The notes below the pieces were generated by a model. It did no database searches and had not been told where the DNA came from. It saw only the letters and a program-made list of their open reading frames with translations. Both the position numbers and the translations under genes were made by a program. A stretch of 64,000 nucleotides of DNA from Wukongibacter sp050859025 (GTDB lineage: Bacteria; Bacillota; Clostridia; Peptostreptococcales; Caminicellaceae): contig NZ_CP138200.1 in the NCBI RefSeq assembly GCF_050859025.1, positions 2,232,001 through 2,296,000 of the forward strand. The letters are read 5' to 3'. Position 1 is the stretch's first letter. Every line of letters starts with the position of its first letter. This document shows, piece after piece, positions 8,317-17,634 of this stretch.

Positions 8317-9903
8317 ATGGTAAAGGGATTGTTTAAGTTAGTATCAATAATTATGATTATTTTTTTGCTAGGGTCTTGTAGCAGCAAAAAGGAAGATTTG
8401 GCTATGCCAAAGCAAGAAGAGGCTAAAGAGGAAATTGGCTATAATAGCAGTGCATCAGATAAGAGTAGTTATGAGCCAAGCTATGGAGAAGAGGAAATGA
8501 ATACTGAAGAATATGCAAATATAGAGGAAAATGGATTTAAACTGTCTTTGCAAAATCCTTTATCGACATTTTCTATAGATGTAGATACTGCATCCTACAG
8601 TAATGTTCGCAGGTTCTTAATGGACGGGAAAATGCCTCCAGAAGATTCGGTGAGAATCGAAGAAATGATTAACTATTTTACATACGATTATAGTAAACCT
8701 AAAAATAATGAACCATTTACCATGATAAATGAGGTTAGTAAGTGTCCTTGGAATGATGAACATAATTTAGTCATGGTTGCATTAAAAGGTCGGGAGATTG
8801 ACAGCGAAGAGATACCGCGAAGTAACCTAGTGTTTTTAATAGATGTATCGGGCTCTATGGATAATCAAGATAAGTTACCTTTGCTAAAGTCTTCATTTAA
8901 AATGCTAGTCAACCAGTTAGATGAAAATGATAAGATATCAATAGTGGTTTATGCTGGAGCGGCAGGAGTGGTTTTAGATTCAAGTGATGGAGGGAATAAG
9001 GATAAAATAATAGATGCAATTGAAAATCTTCGTGCTGGAGGGTCTACTGCTGGTGGTGAAGGAATAAACCTTGCATATAAGATAGCTAAAAAGAACTTTA
9101 TACAAGGCGGAAACAATAGAATAATACTGGCAACCGATGGAGATTTTAATGTTGGTCCATCTAGTGATGGCGCCTTAACTAGACTTATTGAAAATAATAG
9201 AAATGATGGAATTTTTCTAAGTGTACTAGGATTTGGAACTGGAAATCTAAAGGATTCAAAAGCTGAATTATTGGCTGACAAAGGTAATGGTAACTATTCA
9301 TATATTGATAGTATTTTAGAAGCAAAAAAAGTATTGGTAGACGAGATGGGTTCAACATTGTTTACCATTGCAAAGGATGTAAAGTTTCAAATTGAATTTA
9401 ATCCTAGTAAAGTAAAGGCCTACAGACTGGTGGGCTATGAAAATAGATTATTAAACAATGAAGATTTCAATAATGATAAGAAGGATGCAGGAGAAATTGG
9501 TTCTGGTCATACCATAACGGTTTTCTACGAGTTAATTCCTTTTGGATCAGATGAAGAAATACAAGGGGTCGATGAACTAAAATATCAGAATCCAAGATTA
9601 AAGGATAGTAATGACTTGATACATATAAAATTGAGGTATAAGGAACCCCAGGGGGAGGAAAGTAAGCTAGTTGAATTACCAGTTTCAGAGAGCATGATAT
9701 CTAAGGTACCTTCAAGAGACTTTAGCTTTGCTAGTTCAGTAGCTGAATTTGGCATGCTATTAAGGGACTCGGAGTTTAAAGGTAATTCAAGCTATGAACA
9801 TGCTATTGAGCTAGCAGAGAAGAATAAAGGAGAGGATGCTGATGGTTATAGAACAGAATTTATAAAAATGGTTAAACTGGCAAAGGAGCTGGATAATAGA
9901 TAA
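8317..9903 (+). CDS. VWA-domain lipoprotein, YfbK type
   Basis: A 528-residue predicted lipoprotein. It has a hydrophobic signal peptide and lipobox (FLLGSC, Cys about residue 21), then an acidic serine-rich linker. A YfbK-type N-terminal segment follows (PLSTFSIDVDTASYSNVRRF, about 80-100). The von Willebrand A domain has its MIDAS motif DVSGSMD at about 175-181 and a later TDGDFNVG. A C-terminal DUF3520-like region follows. These proteins sit on the outer face of the membrane and probably bind a metal and a protein ligand; the substrate is unknown. The ribosome site is AGAGGAGGGG. No partner gene is adjacent. Confidence 0.9.
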   Translation: MVKGLFKLVSIIMIIFLLGSCSSKKEDLAMPKQEEAKEEIGYNSSASDKSSYEPSYGEEEMNTEEYANIEENGFKLSLQNPLSTFSIDVDTASYSNVRRFLMDGKMPPEDSVRIEEMINYFTYDYSKPKNNEPFTMINEVSKCPWNDEHNLVMVALKGREIDSEEIPRSNLVFLIDVSGSMDNQDKLPLLKSSFKMLVNQLDENDKISIVVYAGAAGVVLDSSDGGNKDKIIDAIENLRAGGSTAGGEGINLAYKIAKKNFIQGGNNRIILATDGDFNVGPSSDGALTRLIENNRNDGIFLSVLGFGTGNLKDSKAELLADKGNGNYSYIDSILEAKKVLVDEMGSTLFTIAKDVKFQIEFNPSKVKAYRLVGYENRLLNNEDFNNDKKDAGEIGSGHTITVFYELIPFGSDEEIQGVDELKYQNPRLKDSNDLIHIKLRYKEPQGEESKLVELPVSESMISKVPSRDFSFASSVAEFGMLLRDSEFKGNSSYEHAIELAEKNKGEDADGYRTEFIKMVKLAKELDNR

Positions 9904-10013
9904 AATAATGAGGCCCAAGAAGAAAGAAAAGTTTTATCTTGAAGTACCCAAAAACCCTTACTAATGCGAATACTATAATAAAAGAGAAAAAAGGGGCTTT
10001 TAGGGTGAGAGTG

Positions 10014-10181
10014 ATGGCGGCATTTTTTTATCCAGATTTTATGTTAAAAAAGAAAAATAATCATATGGAAAATAAAAAAGCTAATAGAGACAGTGAAAAA
10101 AGCTTTGAAGAATGTCTGATAAGTATCAATAATAGGTTTGAACAAGAAAATATGAAAAATAATAAGGAAAATAGTAAGTAG
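10014..10181 (+). CDS. Short hypothetical protein
   Basis: A possible 55-residue highly charged peptide (many Lys, Asn and Glu), starting at the ATG at 10014 after GGGTGAG. The frame is also open further upstream to a TTG at 9939, with no good ribosome site. No family is recognised. It follows the VWA gene by about 110 bases and ends before a promoter/hairpin cluster. It may be a degraded gene. Confidence 0.3.
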   Translation: MAAFFYPDFMLKKKNNHMENKKANRDSEKSFEECLISINNRFEQENMKNNKENSK

Positions 10182-10211
10182 AATATTTATTAATGCTGTT
10201 CGCATTAGCGG

Positions 10212-10280
10212 TTGACAATAAAAATTATATGGTTATAATAATAAGCTGAAGCCTTAGATTCTATGGTTTCAGCTATTTTG
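10212..10280 (+). promoter_or_regulatory. Sigma-A type promoter followed by a terminator hairpin
   Basis: TTGACA (10212-10217) and TATAAT (10234-10239) are separated by 16 bases, a near-consensus promoter. Immediately downstream AGCTGAAGCC (10244-10253) pairs with GGTTTCAGCT (10265-10274), followed by ATTTTGCTTTT. Transcription would start inside the hairpin, so the hairpin is more likely the terminator of the upstream unit while the promoter drives the YdjM-like gene. Confidence 0.6.
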
Positions 10281-10361
10281 CTTTTATTTATTTCTTATGG
10301 AAGATTTTTTTTGGTTTAGGATTAAATATTCTTAACCCACATATTTTATGGAGTGATTTTT

Positions 10362-11294
10362 ATGATGGGGAGAACCCACTATGCCCTAGGAGTATTGTAT
10401 TATCTTATAATTTGTATGATACCTACATTTACAATAATAGATTTTTCTGATAATAAAACAATGGTAATAGGGATTTTAGCTGCAGCCATTGGTGCTATAT
10501 TTCCAGATGCAGATTCTGATCATAGCTTAATAAATAATAGAAATCCGATTTTTAAGACATCAAATAAACTTATTAATAATTCTAAGGAACTATTAAAAAA
10601 AATATTTGCCTTTACTTTTTTTAGTATACTTGCAATATTAATCATAGTATATATGTATGAGCAAAACAGTTTTTCTAAGGGTCTTATTATTAGTACGACT
10701 TTATTATTTATATTGGCTTTCAATGGAGTAAAGGTAGGTAAACGCATTTATATACCTGTATTAACCGATGGACTAAGAGCTATAGATACTGGTGCTGCTA
10801 GGATGAAGAAGATTTTTATGACCACTGTATACTTAAGTATTGGAGGCGTATGTGTATATTTAAGTGGAGGAAGTATTGAAGGCATAATATGGGGAATTAT
10901 ATTCATGGTTATAGCCCTATTTCCACATAGAACTTTTTTACATTCTCCAGCCGGTCTTATATTAGTAACTGTTGGAGTAAGATATCTGGAAAAGAGACTA
11001 TATTTATATGGCATCTCTAGAGCCTTTTTTGTAGGATATTTTAGCCATCTATATCTAGCAGATATATTTACTAATAGTGGAGTTCCAATATCAACTTTAC
11101 CATTAATACTGAGGAAAATTGGTATACATAGAAGTCTTAAGAAATATGATAGCTATATGGGTCTATATTCTATTTTGAATAGAAAGCTTTCCATACCACT
11201 AATAAAGACGGGAAGCCGATTTGGAGGTATAATTGAAGGTTTCTATGTGATTTCTTTATTTAGTGTATTAGTTACTCTTCTAGTGAAGGGATAG
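10362..11294 (+). CDS. YdjM-like membrane-bound metal-dependent hydrolase (DUF457)
   Basis: A 310-residue membrane protein starting MMGRTHYALG, with GGAGTG 6 bases before the ATG at 10362. The DUF457/YdjM features are present: an early His in RTHYALG, the acidic motif FPDADSDHS, HRTFLHS near the middle, and FSHLYLADIFTNSGVP. These His/Asp residues form the metal site of a phospholipase-C-like fold carried on several transmembrane helices. The enzyme's natural substrate is unknown. E. coli YdjM belongs to the SOS regulon, but no LexA-type box was noticed here. Confidence 0.85.
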   Translation: MMGRTHYALGVLYYLIICMIPTFTIIDFSDNKTMVIGILAAAIGAIFPDADSDHSLINNRNPIFKTSNKLINNSKELLKKIFAFTFFSILAILIIVYMYEQNSFSKGLIISTTLLFILAFNGVKVGKRIYIPVLTDGLRAIDTGAARMKKIFMTTVYLSIGGVCVYLSGGSIEGIIWGIIFMVIALFPHRTFLHSPAGLILVTVGVRYLEKRLYLYGISRAFFVGYFSHLYLADIFTNSGVPISTLPLILRKIGIHRSLKKYDSYMGLYSILNRKLSIPLIKTGSRFGGIIEGFYVISLFSVLVTLLVKG

Positions 11295-11452
11295 AAAATT
11301 ATTAGAAGGATTTATGAAGGAGTGAAAAGACTAATAGTTCATGAGCTTATATATATTCTAGGTATAATAAAAATTTACAAGATGAATTAAATCAGGCCAA
11401 TAGAACAAAAGAGAGAGGGGAGCCTAGATAAATTTTATTCCCAATTTCTTTT

Positions 11453-11683
11453 CTATTGTAATTTTAGAAGAGCATTAACCTGTTGGACTTTACAGATAAT
11501 CCAATCGATTAGCAGTAAAGATGTAACTATAAATATTAGAATATCAATTGATATTAAAGCTTTAGTCAATTTCCTGTTCTTTATAATGTTTATAGTAGCT
11601 ACTTCGATATATTTCACCACATATATAGTAAGGCAACTAAGCAAAATCCCTGTAGCAATACTTTCGATAGATATAATAGACAT
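11453..11683 (-). CDS. Small membrane protein, two helices
   Basis: A 76-residue protein. The ATG at 11683 has AAGGAGG upstream on the minus strand; the frame opens earlier at 11716 but without a ribosome site. Two hydrophobic segments (IATGILLSCLTIYVV and LISIDILIFIVTSLLLIDWII) flank a basic loop. No family is recognised. A TATAAT-rich stretch near 11820 could be its promoter. Confidence 0.55.
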   Translation of the reverse strand: MSIISIESIATGILLSCLTIYVVKYIEVATINIIKNRKLTKALISIDILIFIVTSLLLIDWIICKVQQVNALLKLQ

Positions 11684-12022
11684 TTTATTATCCTCCTTTC
11701 CATAGATGATCTTCATCCTTAGAAACTACGAAAACCAAGACTATCACCTCCAATCTAGAAAATCCTAAATGCTTAGCCAAAAGAATTACATATATGGTAA
11801 AATATCCCCTCTATAATACTATTATATTATAAATTGTTAGGAAAATAATAGGAAAATGGTAACAAAAAATAATAATTTTGGAACAATTTTCTAGTGACAA
11901 GTTATTTCCTACTAAAGAGCTGGATTATCAATGATATTTTAATAACATATTATATAGTAAAAAAAGAACTCAAAGGTTAAGTACCTTGAGTTTTTTCTAT
12001 ATTAATTGAGGAGAATGACTAT
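11684..12022. terminator. Intergenic region with a bidirectional terminator (11960-11997)
   Basis: AACTCAAAGGT and ACCTTGAGTT (11967-11992) form a stem bounded by an A run on the left and a T run on the right, so it can terminate on either strand. It mainly serves the minus-strand RDD gene that ends at 12023. The rest of the gap is AT-rich with no ORF. Confidence 0.65.
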
Positions 12023-12559
12023 TTAAATTTCTATTGTTTTATCGTTTTCATTGGATAGAGAATTCTTTGTAACAACATAGGAACCTGCCATATAATCGTG
12101 TATTGCTCTTTTCTTAGCAGTAAATGCTACAAATAGGACATCTACAAAAACGAAGAGTGAAATAAGTCCCTTTAATAATGAGATTGCGACTTTCGTTTCC
12201 AAGCCTATTGCGAAAAGTGATATTGAACCAATAATAGAATTTGCAATTGCTGGTATTAATCGTATGCAAGCTTTTTGGGGAGATAAATAGCTTCCGTGTT
12301 CATCTATAATTCTTATACTGGTTATCAATTTTCCAGGTGTGCCACCATGTTTAACGATGAAATACAGTTGATATGAAAAAGAAATACAGGAAATAACTAT
12401 CATAGGCCAAACGGCCTGATTGGTACGAGCATAGTTAACCCCTTTAAGATAGATAAATGCTAGTGGCAAAAGAATTAGCGTGTCGAGAATTGAGGCCCCT
12501 ACCCTTGCCCAAAAACCCACATAATCATAATGATTTACTTGCTGAAAATTATCATCCAT
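12023..12559 (-). CDS. RDD family membrane protein
   Basis: A 178-residue protein with AGGAGG before its ATG. The RDD signature is clear: YVGFWARVGASILDTLILLPLAF (Arg about 19, Asp about 26) and the later GGTPGKLITSIRIID. The family has about three to four transmembrane helices and unknown function; some members act in sodium/proton exchange. The C-terminus (KKRAIHDYMAGSYVV) is also typical. The gene is monocistronic, divergent from hflX. Confidence 0.9.
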   Translation of the reverse strand: MDDNFQQVNHYDYVGFWARVGASILDTLILLPLAFIYLKGVNYARTNQAVWPMIVISCISFSYQLYFIVKHGGTPGKLITSIRIIDEHGSYLSPQKACIRLIPAIANSIIGSISLFAIGLETKVAISLLKGLISLFVFVDVLFVAFTAKKRAIHDYMAGSYVVTKNSLSNENDKTIEI

Positions 12560-12857
12560 GTACCTAATCCTCCTAAAAGTTTAAATATTAGTTCTTATCT
12601 TTTAATATAAAACATATGTACATAAAAACTACTCGTGAAATGTGTAAATCATATACAATTATAGCATTAATTACTTGAGTAGACAAAAGAAAAATAGAAC
12701 AAAAGCTCTAATTTTAAATATATATTCTTAGATTATTAGAAAAGTTAAGTTTTTTATCTGAGGAAAACATTATTTATGGCAAAATTTGATGTAAGAATTG
12801 GAAAAGTGGATTATAATATAAATAGTGGAATAAAAAAAGAATAGGGATGATGAGAAT

Positions 12858-14153
12858 ATGATATTAAATGACAATAATGAATCTATAAATAGTGCTCAGC
12901 AAAGAGCCGTGTTGGTAGGAATAAATACTGGAAGAAGAGATGAGATTTCAATTGAAGATTCGATGGAAGAACTTAAGGAGCTTACTAAGGCTGCTGGAGC
13001 TGAAGTACTCGATATGGTTATTCAAAATAAAGATAAGATAGATAATGCTTACTTTATAGGTAAAGGAAAGGCAGAGGAAGTGAAGATGGTAGCTACTGCT
13101 CTAGATGCAGATATAGTTATTTTTAATGATGAACTGTCACCTTCTCAGATTAGAAATCTTGAAGAAACTATTGAGGTAACTATTATAGATAGAACCACTT
13201 TAATTTTAGATATATTTGCAAGACGGGCTACTACAAAGGAAGCAAAGCTTCAGGTAGAGCTTGCTCAGTTGAGATATAGACTTCCAAGACTGGTGGGGCT
13301 TGGTATATCTTTGTCTAGAACGGGTGCTGGAATAGGAACAAGAGGGCCTGGAGAACAAAAGCTAGAGATTGATAGAAGAAGGATACTTGATAGAATTAGT
13401 GATATAAAGCGACAAATTAAAGAATCTGCAAAAAATAGAGAGGTTCAGAGGGCTCAAAGAAAAAAAAATAAAATACCAGTTGTATCGTTGGTGGGATATA
13501 CCAATGCAGGAAAATCCACACTTATGAACAAACTGCTTGATTTAAGTATAGGAGATTCTGAGGGGAAAAAGGTTTATTCTGAGGACATGCTATTTGCTAC
13601 CCTTGATACATATCATAGAAGAATAGTTTTAGAGGATAAAAGCGAATTTATATTAACAGATACAGTAGGTTTTGTTAGTAAGCTTCCTCATCACTTAGTT
13701 GAAGCATTTAAAGCAACCCTTGATGAGGTTATAGAAGCCGATTTGTTGATCCATGTAATTGATTCATCAAATGAAAATTATGATATGCAGATTAAGGTTA
13801 CTAATGGGGTCTTGGAGGATTTAAAGGCCTTTAATAAACCAACGCTCTATGCATTTAATAAGTGTGACAGGAATGAGAATGATATAATGCCAAGGACTAA
13901 GGAGTCTGTTATAATATCGGCTTTAACGGGTCATGGAATTGATGATCTGATAAAGTCTATAAAAGGGCATGTATTTAATGATATGATAGAATGTAAGATG
14001 CTTATTCCCTTTGAGAAGGGTGATATATACTCATATTTACATGAAAAGACCAATGTTTCTAATGTAAGCTATGAGGCTAATGGAACTTATCTAGAAACTG
14101 AGCTATGTGAGGCAGACTATAATAAATATAAACAGTATATTATTGAAGAATAG
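12858..14153 (+). CDS. hflX: Ribosome-associated GTPase HflX
   Basis: A 431-residue protein. The N-terminal HflX domain has NAYFIGKGKAEEV and IFNDELSPSQIRNLE. The glycine-rich linker (GTRGPGEQKLEIDRRRI) leads into a G domain with G1 GYTNAGKST (about 216-224), G3 DTVGFVSKLPHHLV and G4 NKCD. HflX splits stalled or heat-damaged ribosomes. The start follows AGGGATGATG. A HEAT-repeat gene begins 20 bases after the stop and is probably in the same operon. Confidence 0.95.
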   Translation: MILNDNNESINSAQQRAVLVGINTGRRDEISIEDSMEELKELTKAAGAEVLDMVIQNKDKIDNAYFIGKGKAEEVKMVATALDADIVIFNDELSPSQIRNLEETIEVTIIDRTTLILDIFARRATTKEAKLQVELAQLRYRLPRLVGLGISLSRTGAGIGTRGPGEQKLEIDRRRILDRISDIKRQIKESAKNREVQRAQRKKNKIPVVSLVGYTNAGKSTLMNKLLDLSIGDSEGKKVYSEDMLFATLDTYHRRIVLEDKSEFILTDTVGFVSKLPHHLVEAFKATLDEVIEADLLIHVIDSSNENYDMQIKVTNGVLEDLKAFNKPTLYAFNKCDRNENDIMPRTKESVIISALTGHGIDDLIKSIKGHVFNDMIECKMLIPFEKGDIYSYLHEKTNVSNVSYEANGTYLETELCEADYNKYKQYIIEE

Positions 14154-14173
14154 TTATAAAAGGGTGATAAACC

Positions 14174-14842
14174 ATGGTTGAATTTGAAATATCATGGGAC
14201 AATATAGATAAAATTGATGATTGTATCATAACATATCTATTGTATAAAGAAGGAAAAGGTATGGAATTAATAAGCAAGATTCGAAACATACCTGTGGAGA
14301 AGGTAGAAAAAGATATAATCAAAGCAAAGATTAAACTAAGAAAAATTAAGCTTAACAATAATCAAAAGAGCTTACTAGACAGAATGTTAGAACTAACAAA
14401 GGAAGAGCGGTTAAAGTTTATAAATAATGAACCACTAGAAAAGTTGGAGGCATTAATAAAGGAAATAGGAATAAAATATGGAGGCATAAAGAATCCTGAT
14501 GATAAAGCCGCTCTTATTTGGCTAATTGGTGAATTAAAGGATTTGAGATTACTCAGCTTATTGACTAAGGATATACTGCATAATAATGGCAATGTTAGGA
14601 GAATGGTATGTTCAGCTTTAGGCAAAATGGGAGATGAAAGGGCAGTACCTATTTTGCATAAAGCTCTTTATGATCGTAAACCTCAAGTTAGACAATACGC
14701 TGCTAAAGCCCTTAAAAAAATTGGAAATGAAACATCAATTAATATTTTAAATCAATTATTAGAAAGCGATGGACAGAAGGATTATGTTAAAAGAGCATAC
14801 TTAGAAGCCATAGGAACCATTGAATTTAGGCTAACTAAGTAG
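14174..14842 (+). CDS. HEAT-repeat protein downstream of hflX
   Basis: A 222-residue soluble helical protein with AGGGTGAT before the ATG. The N-terminal 60 residues look like an HTH-type or coiled region (MELISKIRNIPVEKVEKDIIKAKIKLR). The C-terminal half has at least three HEAT/PBS-lyase-like repeats: VRRMVCSALGKMGDERAVPIL, VRQYAAKALKKIGNETSINIL and VKRAYLEAIGTIE. These are protein-protein interaction modules; the partner is unknown. Its last 12 bases overlap the convergent DUF3189 gene. Confidence 0.8.
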   Translation: MVEFEISWDNIDKIDDCIITYLLYKEGKGMELISKIRNIPVEKVEKDIIKAKIKLRKIKLNNNQKSLLDRMLELTKEERLKFINNEPLEKLEALIKEIGIKYGGIKNPDDKAALIWLIGELKDLRLLSLLTKDILHNNGNVRRMVCSALGKMGDERAVPILHKALYDRKPQVRQYAAKALKKIGNETSINILNQLLESDGQKDYVKRAYLEAIGTIEFRLTK

Positions 14843-15286
14843 ATCCTTTGTGTCCTTTACAATGTTTGCAATATAATTATAAGAGTAAAGCGTGGCTTTA
14901 GCAACAATCGGCTTTCCAACTTTGGTGAGCTTTAGCCTTCTAGAAAGATAGCCTCCAAACTTCATAAAACCATTTACACCTGGCTGTGTGTTTATAAGCA
15001 TTAAATCTTTTTCAGATTGATTAAAGGCTTTCCAAGTATCGCAAACTACAGGTAAAACAAGGTGTGGAATATATTTTCTGCTAAGAGTATAAATTTTATT
15101 ACCTTTAATGTCGGTTCCTCTAAGTATTAATCGGCCACGATCTGTTTCTTCCAGTTCATCGTAAAAAGGAACATTTATCAAATCATGGTAGCTAGGCTTA
15201 GTATCTATAGGTAACAAATCCAGATGCATTGCAGCAGCAGTCGATGAAGAATGGCATCCAGTAGCACAATGATAAACTATATGCAT
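14831..15286 (-). CDS. DUF3189 family protein
   Basis: A 151-residue protein. The ATG at 15286 (MHIVYHCATGCHSS) is preferred because the first strand of the family begins IVYHCxGGxHSS and AGGAG lies upstream; a GTG three codons earlier is possible. DUF3189 proteins are found almost only in sporulating Firmicutes and have a P-loop-like start with the conserved YHC...HSS. Function is unknown. The 3' end overlaps the HEAT gene on the other strand by 12 bases. Confidence 0.85.
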   Translation of the reverse strand: MHIVYHCATGCHSSSTAAAMHLDLLPIDTKPSYHDLINVPFYDELEETDRGRLILRGTDIKGNKIYTLSRKYIPHLVLPVVCDTWKAFNQSEKDLMLINTQPGVNGFMKFGGYLSRRLKLTKVGKPIVAKATLYSYNYIANIVKDTKDLLS

Positions 15287-15385
15287 GTCAATCACACTCC
15301 TATATATAAGGATATATATAGTATTTCATAAATTACATAAAAATATAAAGGAAAAAATATTATGATAGAATTGGTAGGTGATTTT

Positions 15386-16036
15386 ATGTCTAAAGATTAC
15401 AAAACACTACTTCAATATGCTGAGGCAGAAGAAATTATCAATAAATCGAAGTTTATTGGATATGCAAAGCCTGTAGACTCAGAAGATGAGGCTATAGAAT
15501 TTATTGAACAAATCAAAAAAAAGCATTGGAATGCGACTCATAATGTACCTGTTTATATAATAGGCGAGAATAATGAGATACAAAGATATAGTGATGATGG
15601 AGAGCCATCTGGAACTGCTGGTGTACCTATATTGGAAATGCTAAAAAAAGAGGAGATAAAGAATTTAGTAATAGTGGTAACAAGATATTTCGGTGGAATT
15701 AAACTGGGGACTGGCGGTTTAGTTAGAGCATATACAAGCGCTGCAAAGCTTGCCATTAATGAAGCAAAGGTAGTTGAGAAAGTAAGAAATATTGAATATC
15801 TGATAAGAATGGATTATACATTACATGGTAAAATACAAAATGAACTAATAAATAGTGAATATATAATTAAGGATACTATTTACGATGATAAGGTCAATAT
15901 ATTTGTTTATTGTAAGACCGAAGAAAGCAATAAGTTTGTTAGTATGATAACGGATATTAGTAATGGAAAGGCTATTATTGAAGAAAAAGAAGAAGTATAT
16001 CTTACAATACATGATGGAAAAGTAATTGAAGAATAG
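15386..16036 (+). CDS. yigZ: YigZ/IMPACT family protein
   Basis: A 216-residue protein starting MSKDYKTLLQYAEAEE, with GGTAGGTGAT upstream of the ATG at 15386. The N-terminal UPF0029/Impact domain is complete: NKSKFIGYAKPV, HWNATHNVPVYIIG, YSDDGEPSGTAGVPIL, VVTRYFGGIKLGTGGLVRAY. The C-terminal DUF1949 domain has an EF-G-V-like fold. The family is thought to bind nucleic acid or the ribosome, but its role in bacteria is unproven. Confidence 0.92.
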   Translation: MSKDYKTLLQYAEAEEIINKSKFIGYAKPVDSEDEAIEFIEQIKKKHWNATHNVPVYIIGENNEIQRYSDDGEPSGTAGVPILEMLKKEEIKNLVIVVTRYFGGIKLGTGGLVRAYTSAAKLAINEAKVVEKVRNIEYLIRMDYTLHGKIQNELINSEYIIKDTIYDDKVNIFVYCKTEESNKFVSMITDISNGKAIIEEKEEVYLTIHDGKVIEE

Positions 16037-16176
16037 ATAAGTAATAATTGCAGTATTGGAAATAATATTTAATAATTTAAATTGTCTTAGATAGTTTCTA
16101 CTATTGGGATTTTAATATTTCCTTTCAAATACAATATCAAAATTATTTAAGTGTTTTAAAGTACAAATTTTTATTT

Positions 16177-16287
16177 TATAACACATAGGAAATTATAAAA
16201 TCTTTGAAATTGTGGATAAGTTTATAACTTCCGTTATTTGTATAGGCAAAGTTAACTTTGGGAATATTTTATAAAGGATTTTGTTTC
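16177..16287. repeat. Palindromic repeat, family 2 (copy a)
   Basis: Starts ATAACACATAGGAAATTATA, followed by a complementary arm TTTATAACTTCCGTTAT, then a second short palindrome CAAAGTTAACTTTG and ATATTTTATAAAGGATTTTGT. The same order of blocks recurs at 38382-38488; partial copies are at 42383-42440 and 44691-44760. It fills most of the 16037-16369 gap, which holds no gene. Confidence 0.6.
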
Positions 16288-16369
16288 TAACAAAAGAAGT
16301 TATTTTATTTCTTTAGTGGGTATAAAGGGAATAGAATAGATTTTAGAAACAAGAGGGGAGAATAGATGT

Positions 16370-16762
16370 ATGGACAATATTGAAAAAATTAAAGGCGAAA
16401 TGCTAGAAAAAAAGGTTTGGGCTGTAGTAGGAGCAACACCAAATGAATCAAAATTTGGATATAAGATATTTAAGAAGTTAAAGGATAAAGGCTATGAAGT
16501 ATATGGAATAAACCCTAAATATGATGAAATTAATGGAGAAAAATTATATAAGAGCATATCTGATTTACCAGTAAAGCCAGATTGTGTGGATATGGTTGTG
16601 CCACCAAAGGTAAGTAAATCAGCGGTTGAAGATATAGCCAAAGAGGGAATAGATTATGTTTGGTTTCAGCCAGGAACCTTTGATGAAGATGTTATAGACC
16701 TAGCGGAATCAAAAAAACTAAAGTATGTTTATTATGATTGTGTTTTAGTTGCATTAGGATAG
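16370..16762 (+). CDS. CoA-binding domain protein (YccU type)
   Basis: A 130-residue single-domain protein with a Rossmann-like CoA_binding_2 fold: VWAVVGATPNESKFGYKIFKKLKDKGYEVYGINPKY, then DLPVKPDCVDMVVPP and YVWFQPGTFDED. The ribosome site GAGGGGAG stands about 7 bases before the ATG. Homologues bind CoA, but their role is unclear. A strong terminator follows (16791). Confidence 0.9.
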   Translation: MDNIEKIKGEMLEKKVWAVVGATPNESKFGYKIFKKLKDKGYEVYGINPKYDEINGEKLYKSISDLPVKPDCVDMVVPPKVSKSAVEDIAKEGIDYVWFQPGTFDEDVIDLAESKKLKYVYYDCVLVALG

Positions 16763-16790
16763 ATGGAGAAATTTTACGAGTTTAGAGATT

Positions 16791-16830
16791 GGATGTTTCA
16801 GAAATTAATCATTTTGAAACATCCTTTTTT
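16791..16830 (+). terminator. Terminator of the CoA-binding gene (family 4-like sequence)
   Basis: GGATGTTTCAGAA pairs with TTTTGAAACATCC across a short AT loop and is followed by TTTTTTT. The arm sequence matches one end of the family 4 repeats at 18903, 45090 and 49181. Confidence 0.75.
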
Positions 16831-17174
16831 TCTTTATAAAAGAATTGATATATAGCCATAACAAATAAAAATATACCGAATATTTTTCTAAGAAAGTCTG
16901 AGGATAATTTTATAGCAAGCTTCGAGCCAATAAAAGCTCCTATAATTCCCGTTAAGGTTAAAGGTAGCCAAATGGATTTCTCAATATTTTTGTTTTTAAT
17001 ATGGGTTATGACTGCAATAGTGGCAACGGGTATAAAGGTAAATAGATTAACACTTTGTGCCTCTTGCTGTACTAGATCCGTAAAGAATATCAATGCTGGA
17101 ATAAGTATCGTACCTCCACCTATACCCATTCCGCTTATGATACCTGAGAAGAATCCTATAATAGAGAATATCAT
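16809..17174 (-). CDS. Half-size TSUP (TauE/SafE) transporter, second subunit
   Basis: A 121-residue membrane protein with four hydrophobic segments, corresponding to one half of a TauE/SafE (TSUP) permease. It carries FFSGIISGMGIGGGTILIPAL and, later, GAFIGSKLAIKLSSDFLRKIFGIFLF. Full-length family members are about 250 residues with two such halves. The start ATG directly abuts the stop of the other half-gene, so the two should be translated together and form a heterodimer. The likely substrate is an organic or inorganic sulfur anion; this is inferred. Confidence 0.85.
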   Translation of the reverse strand: MIFSIIGFFSGIISGMGIGGGTILIPALIFFTDLVQQEAQSVNLFTFIPVATIAVITHIKNKNIEKSIWLPLTLTGIIGAFIGSKLAIKLSSDFLRKIFGIFLFVMAIYQFFYKEKKDVSK

Positions 17175-17531
17175 TTAGAACACCATCCTAAAGGCTGCTA
17201 TAATCATAAAAACAGCAAATATTTTTCTTAAAATATGACTTGGAATTTTATTTAGAAGTTTAGCTCCTACATATCCTCCTACTACACCGCCTATAGCTAC
17301 CTTTAGAGTGATGTTTAGGGACATTATTCCAGATCTATAATATATGTAGGTACTAACAATAGCTAATGGAAGAATTACTGAGATGGTTGTGGCATGAGCC
17401 TTATGCTCTTCAATTTTAAGTAGAAATATCATTCCAGGAACCAGGAGGGTTCCGCCACCTGAACCAAAGAGACCATTTAATAGGCCAGTAAATATTCCCA
17501 ATAAACATATTTTTATAATATTATTTTTCAT
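17175..17531 (-). CDS. Half-size TSUP (TauE/SafE) transporter, first subunit
   Basis: A 118-residue membrane protein with four hydrophobic segments: LLGIFTGLLNGLFGSGGGTLLVPGMIFLL near the start and GGYVGAKLLNKIPSHILRKIFAVFMI near the end. It is the N-terminal-type half of a TSUP permease, encoded separately from its partner, with zero bases between the two genes. AAGGAAGGTATTT precedes the ATG. cysK lies about 430 bases away on the other strand, consistent with but not proof of a sulfur-related role. Confidence 0.85.
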   Translation of the reverse strand: MKNNIIKICLLGIFTGLLNGLFGSGGGTLLVPGMIFLLKIEEHKAHATTISVILPLAIVSTYIYYRSGIMSLNITLKVAIGGVVGGYVGAKLLNKIPSHILRKIFAVFMIIAAFRMVF

Positions 17532-17634
17532 AAATACCTTCCTGTATTTTGAATTAGAAAAACTTTGGATTATATTATTAATTTAACCTGTTTACAAAAC
17601 TTAGATACATAAAAAAAGTATTAATAAATAAACT

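Noticed and set aside
10212..10280. Attenuator for the YdjM-like gene
   Set aside because: The predicted transcription start falls inside the hairpin, so RNA from this promoter would lack the left arm.
14831..14842. 12-base convergent overlap of the HEAT and DUF3189 genes as a frameshift artefact
   Set aside because: Both proteins have family-typical lengths and endings; short convergent overlaps are common.
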